In this document: positions 34,691-43,825 of the stretch, piece after piece
How the letters are laid out: each line of letters starts with the position of its first letter
Numbering within the stretch: position 1 is the stretch's first letter
DNA from: Ectothiorhodospiraceae bacterium
GTDB taxonomy: Bacteria > Pseudomonadota > Gammaproteobacteria > Nitrococcales > Aquisalimonadaceae
DNA: 43,825 nucleotides
Reading direction: 5' to 3'
Assembly: GCA_020831885.1 (NCBI GenBank)
Contig: JAFIFU010000028.1
Span: 1 to 43,825, forward strand
Made by a program: the position numbers and the translations under genes
Notes under the pieces: generated by a model
Database searches by the model: none
The model's input: only the letters and a program-made list of their open reading frames with translations
What the model was told of the DNA's origin: nothing

Positions 34691-37528
34691 ATGAAAGCTT
34701 CATTCGAGAAACTGCAGCGCAGTTCCTACCTCAGCGGCGTCAACGCGACGTTCATCGAGGATCTGTACGAGATCTATCTCCGGGATCCGGCTCAGGTCTC
34801 CCATGAGTGGCGTGCCTACTTCCAGGGCCTGGAACATGGTGACCCACGGCCGGTGCGGGAGATCCCCCACAGCCAGGTGCGTGAGGAATTCCTGCGCCTG
34901 GCGCGCTCCAACGGTGGCGCCGCAGCGCGCGCTCCCGGCGTCGCCGGGGGACTGTCGCCCCAGGATGCGGAGAAGCAGGCGGCGGTCCTGCGCCTGATCA
35001 ATGCCTGGCGGGTTCGCGGTCACCAGGCCGCCGATATCGACCCGCTGGATCTGCGCGAGCCACCGGACGTGCCTGATCTGGATCCGGGTTTCCACCATCT
35101 CAACGAGGCGGACATGGACCGGGAGTTCAATACCGGTTCGCTGTTCACCGCGGATCAGATGCGGCTGCGGGACATCATCGCCTTCCTCAGGTCCACCTAT
35201 GGCGGGACCATCGGTTCCGAGTACATGCATATCACCGATACGGTGCAAAAGCGCTGGATTCAGGAACGTCTGGAGCGCCCGCAGGCCCGCCCGAACCTGG
35301 ATGCGGAGACCAGGCGGCGCCTGCTCCGGCGACTGACCGCGGCGGAAGGGATCGAGAAATACCTTCATTCCAAGTACGTGGGGCAGAAACGCTTTTCCCT
35401 GGAAGGCGGCGAGAGCCTGATCCCCCTGCTGGACGAGCTGCTCCAGCGGGGTGGCGCCCAGGGCGTGAAGGAAGTTGTCATGGGCATGGCGCACCGTGGT
35501 CGCCTGAATGTCCTGATCAATATTCTGGGCAAGTCTCCCGGCGATCTGTTCCAGGAATTCGAGGGCAATTTCAACGTGGAGAATGCCGGTTCCGGGGACG
35601 TGAAGTACCACTTGGGGTATTCCACGGATATCCAGACCGAGAGCGGCGCCCTGCACCTGGCCCTGGCCTTCAACCCCTCGCACCTGGAGATCGTCGACCC
35701 GGTGGTGGTGGGCTCGGCCCGGGCGCGCATGCAGCGGCGGAAAGACAAGAAAGGCGAGGAGGTGCTGCCCATTGTGATTCACGGCGATGCGGCCTTCGCC
35801 GGACAGGGCGTGGTGATGGAAACCTTCCAACTGTCCCAGGCCCGGGGCTTCTATACCGGAGGCACGGTGCATGTCATCGTGAACAACCAGATCGGGTTCA
35901 CCACCTCCAATCCGCTGGACACCCGGTCCACCCTGTACTGCACCGAAGTGGCGAAAATGGTGCAGGCCCCGATCTTCCACGTGAACGGGGATGATCCGGA
36001 AGCGGTGTTGTTCGTCTCCCAACTGGCTCTGGATTACCGTCAGCGCTTTCGTAAGGACGTGGTCATCGACCTGGTCTGCTACCGCCGGCACGGACACAAC
36101 GAGGCCGATGAGCCGGCGGCAACCCAGCCCGTGATGTACAGCAAGATCAAACAGCGCCCCACCACCCGCCAGCTCTATGCGGAGCGCCTGGAGCAGGAAG
36201 GTGTGCTGGAAGAGGGGCAGGCCCAGACGTTTGCAACGGCCTACCGTGATGCGCTGGATAATGCGGAGGTGGTGGCGCCCCATATCCTCACCGGCGTGCG
36301 CAACGACTATGCGGTGGACTGGAAGCCGTATTTCCAGGGGGACTGGAGTGACGCCGTGGATACCGCTATTCCCATGGCGGTGATCAAGGAGCTGGCCGAG
36401 AACCTGCAGCAGTTGCCGGAGCGGTTCGAGCTCAATCCGCGGGTGGCGGCGATCATGGAAAGCCGGCGGAAGATGGGGGCCGGTGCCCTGGCACTGGATT
36501 GGGGGTTCGCGGAGACGCTGGCCTACGCTGGCTTGATGCGGGACGGTTTCAAAGTGCGCCTGACCGGGCAGGACAGCGGGCGGGGCACGTTTTCCCACCG
36601 GCACGCGGTGCTGCATAACGCCCAGGACGGCAGCACCTACGTGCCGCTCAAGAGCGTAACCACCGATCCGGATGATTTCGTGGTCATCGACTCGCTGCTG
36701 TCCGAGGAGGCCGTGCTGGGTTTCGAGTACGGTTATGCCACTAATGATCCGCACACCATGGTGATCTGGGAAGCCCAGTTCGGCGATTTCGCCAACGGCG
36801 CCCAGGTGGTTATCGACCAGTTCATTACCTCCGGTGAAACCAAGTGGGGCCGGCTGGCGGGGCTGACCATGTACCTGCCCCACGGCTACGAGGGCCAGGG
36901 GCCGGAACACTCCTCGGCCCGCCTGGAGCGTTTCCTCCAGCTCTGTGCGGATCACAACATCCAGGTCTGCGTGCCCAGCACCCCGGCGCAGTTCTTCCAC
37001 ATGATCCGTCGGCAGATGCTCCGGAATTACCGCAAACCACTGGTGGTGATGACGCCCAAGAGCCTGTTGCGGCACAAGTTGTCCACATCCTCGCTGGATG
37101 ATCTCACCGAGGGCCGCTGGCACAACGTCATTGATGAGGTGGACGACATCAAGGCGCGGGAGGTGGAACGGGTGATCCTGTGCAGCGGCAAGGTCTATTT
37201 CGATCTACTCGCCGAGCGCCGCAAGCGGGAACTGGGCAATGTGGCGATCATCCGAATCGAGCAGCTCTACCCGTTCCCGGAGGAGGAGCTGAGCGCGCTG
37301 TTGCGGCGTCGGTACACCAAAGCCTCGACCGTGGTCTGGTGTCAGGAGGAACCGAAGAATCAGGGGGCCTGGTATTCCAGCCAGCACCACTTCCGCAACT
37401 GCATGAAGGACGGCCAGGAGCTCTGTTATGCGGGCCGGGAAGCCTCGGCCTCCCCCGCCGTGGGTTATCCACGGTTGCACCACGAACAGCAGCGTCAGCT
37501 GGTTGAGGAGGCCCTGGGCGCGGGTTAG
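34691..37528 (+). CDS. sucA: 2-oxoglutarate dehydrogenase E1 component
   Basis: Thiamine-diphosphate-dependent decarboxylase of the TCA cycle, 945 residues (E. coli 933). Visible features are the N-terminal GVNATFIEDLYEIYLRDPAQVS, EKYLHSKYVGQKRFSLEGGESLIPLLD, GMAHRGRLNVL, the cofactor region IHGDAAFAGQGVVMETF ... VNNQIGFTT, SHRHAVLHNA, and the C-terminal CQEEPKNQGAW. Start is set by an AAGGTGA ribosome site. It heads sucA-sucB-lpd; sucC and sucD are not in the window. Confidence 0.97.
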   Translation: MKASFEKLQRSSYLSGVNATFIEDLYEIYLRDPAQVSHEWRAYFQGLEHGDPRPVREIPHSQVREEFLRLARSNGGAAARAPGVAGGLSPQDAEKQAAVLRLINAWRVRGHQAADIDPLDLREPPDVPDLDPGFHHLNEADMDREFNTGSLFTADQMRLRDIIAFLRSTYGGTIGSEYMHITDTVQKRWIQERLERPQARPNLDAETRRRLLRRLTAAEGIEKYLHSKYVGQKRFSLEGGESLIPLLDELLQRGGAQGVKEVVMGMAHRGRLNVLINILGKSPGDLFQEFEGNFNVENAGSGDVKYHLGYSTDIQTESGALHLALAFNPSHLEIVDPVVVGSARARMQRRKDKKGEEVLPIVIHGDAAFAGQGVVMETFQLSQARGFYTGGTVHVIVNNQIGFTTSNPLDTRSTLYCTEVAKMVQAPIFHVNGDDPEAVLFVSQLALDYRQRFRKDVVIDLVCYRRHGHNEADEPAATQPVMYSKIKQRPTTRQLYAERLEQEGVLEEGQAQTFATAYRDALDNAEVVAPHILTGVRNDYAVDWKPYFQGDWSDAVDTAIPMAVIKELAENLQQLPERFELNPRVAAIMESRRKMGAGALALDWGFAETLAYAGLMRDGFKVRLTGQDSGRGTFSHRHAVLHNAQDGSTYVPLKSVTTDPDDFVVIDSLLSEEAVLGFEYGYATNDPHTMVIWEAQFGDFANGAQVVIDQFITSGETKWGRLAGLTMYLPHGYEGQGPEHSSARLERFLQLCADHNIQVCVPSTPAQFFHMIRRQMLRNYRKPLVVMTPKSLLRHKLSTSSLDDLTEGRWHNVIDEVDDIKAREVERVILCSGKVYFDLLAERRKRELGNVAIIRIEQLYPFPEEELSALLRRRYTKASTVVWCQEEPKNQGAWYSSQHHFRNCMKDGQELCYAGREASASPAVGYPRLHHEQQRQLVEEALGAG

Positions 37529-37636
37529 CCGGGGTGGCGTCCACGCGCCATGCCGCTACCCTTAACGACCAGTGTGAACGATCCACCGCGGGCGCCTCGC
37601 GGCGCCTGTTGTCGACAGTCGAAGAGTGAGGGTTGG

Positions 37637-38872
<1,236 letters not shown>

Positions 38873-38879
38873 TCCGATA

Positions 38880-38902
38880 GGGGCCGGGTCCGACCCGGCC
38901 CC
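38880..38902 (+). repeat. 10-bp perfect hairpin between sucB and lpd
   Basis: GGGGCCGGGT and ACCCGGCCCC with a 3-base loop begin 8 bp after the sucB stop. No T-run follows, so it is more likely an RNA-stabilising or partial-terminator element within the operon than a full terminator. Its arm is identical to the one in the inverted repeat at 25305-25337. Confidence 0.7.
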
Positions 38903-38926
38903 ACCGCCATTCCGGAGAACCCCTGA

Positions 38927-40366
<1,440 letters not shown>

Positions 40367-40371
40367 GGGAT

Positions 40372-40399
40372 GACGGGGCCACAGCCGGCCGGCCCCGTC
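40372..40399 (+). terminator. Probable terminator of sucA-sucB-lpd
   Basis: GACGGGGCC and GGCCCCGTC form a 9-bp stem around a 10-base loop, starting 6 bp after the lpd stop, followed by GTTGTATGTCTG, a T-rich but imperfect tail. Confidence 0.65.
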
Positions 40400-40427
40400 G
40401 TTGTATGTCTGATCACTGGTGCCCCTG

Positions 40428-40444
40428 AATTATTAACAATAATT
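40428..40444. promoter_or_regulatory. AT-rich dyad upstream of acuI
   Basis: AATTATT-AAC-AATAATT, a perfect 7-bp inverted repeat, within an AT-rich stretch (about 40428-40530) that stands out against the GC-rich surroundings. It is about 145 bp before the acuI start and could be an activator or repressor site, or the curved DNA of the promoter region. Confidence 0.45.
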
Positions 40445-40526
40445 ATAGATGTGGCCGGCTAGGCTTCTCCTTTTTCAATCTTTCGGTCTCGCGATTTCAT
40501 TTCTATATATTTGATTTTAAAAACAT

Positions 40527-40556
40527 TTGGGAACGGCATTCCGGTTGCGCTAGACT
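40527..40556 (+). promoter_or_regulatory. Probable promoter of acuI-prpB-prpC
   Basis: TTGGGA (40527-40532) and TAGACT (40551-40556), 18 bp apart, match sigma70 consensus at 4 of 6 positions each. The start would be near 40563, 27 bp before acuI. Confidence 0.45.
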
Positions 40557-40560
40557 AGCG
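40548..40560. promoter_or_regulatory. Palindrome over the -10 region of acuI
   Basis: CGCTAG-A-CTAGCG, a perfect 6-bp inverted repeat with one central base, covers the proposed -10 hexamer and the expected start site, the classical place for a repressor. The regulator is not encoded in the window. Confidence 0.5.
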
Positions 40561-40589
40561 TCGGCCGGACAAGCGGCAGAGGGGGTAGC

Positions 40590-41579
40590 ATGAGTTCCTT
40601 CAAGGCTTTGCGGGTGTATCAGAGCGAGTCGGGTCTGGAGCCACGGGTGGAATCCATGACGGTGGACCAGCTCTCCGATGGCGCGGTGGTGATCCGTTCG
40701 GCGTGGTCCGGCATCAATTTCAAGGATGCCCTTGCGGTTACCGGCAAGGGCAAGATCATCCGGCAGTTTCCGCTCAATGCCGGTATCGATGTCTCGGGCA
40801 CTGTGGAAACCTCCGAAGACCCGCGCTTCCGCCCTGGTGACCCCGTGGTGGTGACCGGGTGCGGCATGGGCGAGAACCACGACGGCGGCTTCGCGCAGAT
40901 GGTGCGTGTGCCCGGCGACTGGGTGGTGCCATTGCAGGATCCGCTGGATCTGCGAACCGCCATGGCCGTGGGGACGGCGGGATTCACCGCGGCCATGGCC
41001 CTGGTGCGGATGGAGGCGAACGGTCAGCGACCGGAACAGGGCCCGATCCTGGTCAACGGGGCTACCGGGGGGGTGGGCAGCTATGCGATCCGGCTGTTCA
41101 GCCATGCGGGATACCGGGTCACCGCCCTCACCGGCAAGCCGGAGGCCGCCGATTATCTGAAGTCCCTCGGCGCCGAGGAGGTGCTGGATGCCGGCGAGCT
41201 GGAATTCGGAACGCGGCCCATGGAGAAGGGGCTCTGGGGCGGCGCGGTGGACAGTCTGGGCGATGAGAGTCTGGCCTGGCTCACTCGCACCGTGAAACCC
41301 TGGGGGAATATCGCGGCCGTCGGACTGGCCCAGGGCATCAAGCTGAACACCACCGTGATGCCCTTCATCATCCGCGGCGTCAGCCTGCTGGGGATCGATT
41401 CCGTGCTGTGCCACCGGGATATACGACTGGCCACCTGGAAACGCGTGGCCGAGCTGCTGAAACCGGAGGATGTGGATGCAATCGTGACCCGCGAAGTGGG
41501 TCTGGACGGGGTGGTGAAGGCTGCCGAAGCGCTGATGGAGCGCCGGCAGCAGGGCCGCACCCTGGTGAACCTGGCCTGA
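40590..41579 (+). CDS. acuI: Acrylyl-CoA reductase AcuI / YhdH family quinone oxidoreductase-like protein
   Basis: NADPH-dependent medium-chain reductase; characterised AcuI/YhdH members reduce acrylyl-CoA to propionyl-CoA. The 329-residue protein has [16 protein letters not shown] at the N-terminus, [20 protein letters not shown], and the cofactor loop [10 protein letters not shown], and ends with GRTLVNLA, all family-typical. A GAGGGGG ribosome site lies before the ATG. It is followed by prpB and prpC, which consume propionyl-CoA, so the AcuI function fits the context well. Substrate is inferred from family and neighbours. Confidence 0.9.
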   Translation: MSSFKALRVYQSESGLEPRVESMTVDQLSDGAVVIRSAWSGINFKDALAVTGKGKIIRQFPLNAGIDVSGTVETSEDPRFRPGDPVVVTGCGMGENHDGGFAQMVRVPGDWVVPLQDPLDLRTAMAVGTAGFTAAMALVRMEANGQRPEQGPILVNGATGGVGSYAIRLFSHAGYRVTALTGKPEAADYLKSLGAEEVLDAGELEFGTRPMEKGLWGGAVDSLGDESLAWLTRTVKPWGNIAAVGLAQGIKLNTTVMPFIIRGVSLLGIDSVLCHRDIRLATWKRVAELLKPEDVDAIVTREVGLDGVVKAAEALMERRQQGRTLVNLA

Positions 41580-41629
41580 GGCCACCGCCTCCGGGTGATT
41601 CGGGGGCGACAAGCATGAGGAGTGAAGAG

Positions 41630-42511
41630 ATGTCCGTGTCTTCCGCCGGTCGCCGTTTTCGCGATGCCCTGGCAGCGGAGAAACCGTTGCAGATCGCTGG
41701 TACCATCAATGCCTATTCCGCCCTGCTGGCGGAACGGGCGGGTTTCCGCGCCATCTATCTGTCCGGGGCCGGCGTTGCCAATGCCTCCTACGGCTTGCCG
41801 GATCTGGGTATCACTCAATTGGCCGACGTGGTGGAAGATGCGCGCCGCATCACCGCCGCCACCCAGGTGCCGCTGCTGGTGGACGTGGATACCGGTTGGG
41901 GGAGTGCCTTCAATATCGCACGCACGGTACGTGAAATGGAGCGCGCCGGCGTGGCCGCCATCCACCTGGAGGATCAGGTCCAGGCCAAGCGCTGCGGTCA
42001 CCGGCCCAACAAGGCGCTGGTCAGCAAAGAAGAAATGGTGGATCGCGTGAAGGCTGGTGTGGATGCACGGCAGGACGAGAACTTCGTGTTCATGGCCCGC
42101 ACCGACGCCCACGCCTCCGAGGGGATGCAGGCGGCGGTGGATCGCGCCAACGCCTATGTGGAAGCCGGTGCCGACGCCATTTTCGCGGAGGCGCTGCACA
42201 CCCTGGAGGAGTTCGAGGCCTTCACCCGGGTTGTTCCGGTGCCGGTGCTTGCCAACATCACGGAGTTCGGCAAGACGCCTCTGTTCACCGTGGATGAACT
42301 GCGGGACGCCGGCGCCGGCATGGTGCTTTATCCGTTGTCCGCCTTCCGTGCCATGAGCCGCGCCGCGGAGGCAGTGTACGGCGCGATCCGCAAGGAGGGG
42401 ACGCAGCAGTCCGTGGTGGACCGCATGCAGACCCGGACCGAACTCTACGAGGTGCTGGACTACCATTCCTACGAAGACAAGCTGGACCAGCTGTTCCAGG
42501 GCGAGCAGTGA
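41630..42511 (+). CDS. prpB: 2-methylisocitrate lyase
   Basis: Cleaves 2-methylisocitrate to pyruvate and succinate, the last step of the methylcitrate cycle. The 293-residue protein (E. coli 296) has [16 protein letters not shown], metal-binding VDVDTGWG (D86, D88), and the active-site loop KRCGHRPNK with catalytic C122. Two in-frame ATGs compete; the one at 41630 has AGGAG 7 bases upstream and was chosen over 41615. It lies 50 bp after acuI and 60 bp before prpC. The CGHRPNK loop and the absence of isocitrate-lyase insertions favour PrpB over AceA. Confidence 0.95.
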   Translation: MSVSSAGRRFRDALAAEKPLQIAGTINAYSALLAERAGFRAIYLSGAGVANASYGLPDLGITQLADVVEDARRITAATQVPLLVDVDTGWGSAFNIARTVREMERAGVAAIHLEDQVQAKRCGHRPNKALVSKEEMVDRVKAGVDARQDENFVFMARTDAHASEGMQAAVDRANAYVEAGADAIFAEALHTLEEFEAFTRVVPVPVLANITEFGKTPLFTVDELRDAGAGMVLYPLSAFRAMSRAAEAVYGAIRKEGTQQSVVDRMQTRTELYEVLDYHSYEDKLDQLFQGEQ

Positions 42512-42571
42512 TCCCTGCCGTCGTATCCGCGGCGGAACGACTTCGAGACAACGACTGGCTGTGAGGAGCTT

Positions 42572-43699
42572 ATGAGCGACAAGAAACAGGGTGGCGCCGG
42601 CCTGCGGGGAACTTCGGCGGGCGAGACGGCGCTCTGCACCGTGGGCAAGGAAGGTACCGGACTGACCTATCGCGGCTACGATGTGCGGGATCTGGCCGAA
42701 AAGGTCAGCTTTGAGGAAGTGGCCTACCTGCTGCTGTACGGTGAACTGCCGACCCGGAAGCAGTTGGACGATTATCGTCGGCGCCTGCAGGGCCTGCGCG
42801 ACCTTCCCCAGCCCCTGAAGGAGGTGCTGGAGCGTATTCCCGCCAGCGCCCATCCCATGGACGTGATGCGCACCGGCTGTTCCATGCTGGGCAACCTGGA
42901 GACGGAAACGGATTTCTCGCAGCAGCACGATGTGGTGGATCGGTTGCTGGCGGCGTTCCCGTCCATCATCACCTACTGGTACCGCTACAGCCACGACGGT
43001 GTGCGCATCAACCCGGTGACCGACGACGAATCCATTGGCGGGCACTTCCTGCATCTGCTGCGGGGCGAGCCGGCGAATGCATTGCATGCCAACGTGATGA
43101 ACGTCTCCCTGATTCTCTACGCGGAACACGAGTTCAACGCCTCCACGTTCACCGCCCGGGTCTGCGCCTCCACGCTGTCCGACATGCACTCGTGCATTAC
43201 CGGCGCCATCGGTTCCCTCCGCGGTCCGCTGCACGGCGGAGCCAACGAGGCGGCCATGGAGATGCTGGAGCAGTGGTCCGACCCGGATGAGGCGGAGCGT
43301 GAACTCATGGGCATGCTGGAGCGCAAGGAGAAGGTCATGGGCTTTGGCCATGCCATCTACCGGGAGTCCGATCCGCGCAATGCCGTCATCAAGGAATGGT
43401 CACGCAAGCTGGCACAGGAAGTCGGGGACAAAACGCTGTTCCCGGTGTCCGAGCGTGTGGACCAGGTGATGTGGCGGGAGAAAAAGCTGTTCCCCAACGC
43501 CGATTTCTATCATGCGTCCGCCTATCACTTCATGGGCATTCCCACCAAGCTGTTCACGCCCATCTTCGTGATGTCGCGCCTGACCGGCTGGGCGGCCCAT
43601 GTGATGGAACAGCGGGCGAACAACCGCATCATCCGACCCAGTGCGGACTACACCGGGCCGGAACTGCGCAAGGTCGTGCCCATCGCCGAGCGCGGCTGA
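42572..43699 (+). CDS. prpC: 2-methylcitrate synthase
   Basis: Condenses propionyl-CoA with oxaloacetate to 2-methylcitrate. The 375 residues match PrpC in length and N-terminus (AGETALCTVGKEGTGLTYRGYDV), with catalytic histidines in LHGGANEAAM and GFGHAIYRESDPR and the C-terminal GWAAHVMEQR and NRIIRPSADYTGP. The short form and GLTYRGYD favour methylcitrate over citrate synthase, and it follows prpB. An AGGAG ribosome site lies directly before the ATG. prpD or acnD/prpF would be expected beyond the window end. Confidence 0.95.
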   Translation: MSDKKQGGAGLRGTSAGETALCTVGKEGTGLTYRGYDVRDLAEKVSFEEVAYLLLYGELPTRKQLDDYRRRLQGLRDLPQPLKEVLERIPASAHPMDVMRTGCSMLGNLETETDFSQQHDVVDRLLAAFPSIITYWYRYSHDGVRINPVTDDESIGGHFLHLLRGEPANALHANVMNVSLILYAEHEFNASTFTARVCASTLSDMHSCITGAIGSLRGPLHGGANEAAMEMLEQWSDPDEAERELMGMLERKEKVMGFGHAIYRESDPRNAVIKEWSRKLAQEVGDKTLFPVSERVDQVMWREKKLFPNADFYHASAYHFMGIPTKLFTPIFVMSRLTGWAAHVMEQRANNRIIRPSADYTGPELRKVVPIAERG

Positions 43700-43710
43700 G
43701 TCACCGGCAG

Positions 43711-43825
43711 CGCCCCCCCCCCCCCCCCCGCGGGGGGGGGTGGGGGGGGGGGCCCCCCCCGCCCCCGCCCGCGCCCCCCGCCCCCCCCCCCCCGGCCCCG
43801 GCCCCCCCCCCCCCCCCCCCCCGGG
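43711..43825. other. Low-complexity C/G run at the window end, probable artefact
   Basis: After the prpC stop the sequence degenerates into long C-runs and G-runs with hardly any other base. Natural GC-rich DNA around it has normal complexity. It is most likely a sequencing or assembly artefact at a contig end and should not be annotated. Confidence 0.85.

Overview
The window reads as chromosomal DNA of a high-GC gammaproteobacterium. Gene order and protein types suggest an Ectothiorhodospiraceae/Chromatiales-like relative, but that placement is inference from gene content, not a phylogeny. Nearly everything is core housekeeping with tight spacing and many 4-20 bp gene overlaps. I see no insertion sequence, prophage, CRISPR array, tRNA or rRNA. 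The last ~115 bases are an almost pure C/G run that looks like an assembly or sequencing artefact.

Layout. (1) 25-5901, minus: pyruvate dehydrogenase operon aceE-aceF-lpdA, with an E3 that carries its own lipoyl domain. (2) 6167-14242, minus: a DUF502 membrane protein, a DUF4197 lipoprotein, hemF, tsaC, topA, smg, dprA and a LysM protein. (3) 14375-24279, plus: def-fmt-rsmB-DUF4390-ntrY-ntrX-trkA-trkH, starting divergently from the LysM gene. (4) 24291-25187, minus: a LpxL/HtrB-type acyltransferase. (5) 25421-26119, plus: a Trp-rich, internally duplicated phasin/PhaE-like protein with a basic histone-like tail. (6) about 26154-26456, minus: a non-coding RNA locus. (7) 26480-32308, plus: dtd, then hisB-hisH-hisA-hisF-hisI-hisE and tatA-tatB-tatC. 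(8) 32330-34117, minus: a large PilZ-like protein. (9) 34691-40366, plus: sucA-sucB-lpd. (10) 40590-43699, plus: acuI-prpB-prpC (acrylyl-CoA to propionyl-CoA to the 2-methylcitrate cycle), behind an AT-rich promoter region with two dyads.

The most interesting item is the 360-bp gap at 26120-26479. On the minus strand it holds twelve GGA triplets within about 147 nt, eight of them in a CAGGA or CAGGGA context. Several sit in the loops of short perfect hairpins. The array ends in a Rho-independent terminator with a U6 run and is preceded by an 18-bp dyad, TGTAAG-N6-CCTACA, one base from the GacA/UvrY box TGTAAG-N6-CTTACA. Together these are the hallmarks of a CsrB/RsmZ-type RNA that sequesters the translational repressor CsrA/RsmA. 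Its convergent neighbour looks like a carbon-storage granule protein.

Other points worth a second look are an NtrX-type regulator whose AAA+ domain lacks the GAFTGA sigma54-contact loop, a hairpin in place of a Shine-Dalgarno sequence before topA, a long leader before sucA, and a palindrome on the probable -10 of acuI-prpBC.
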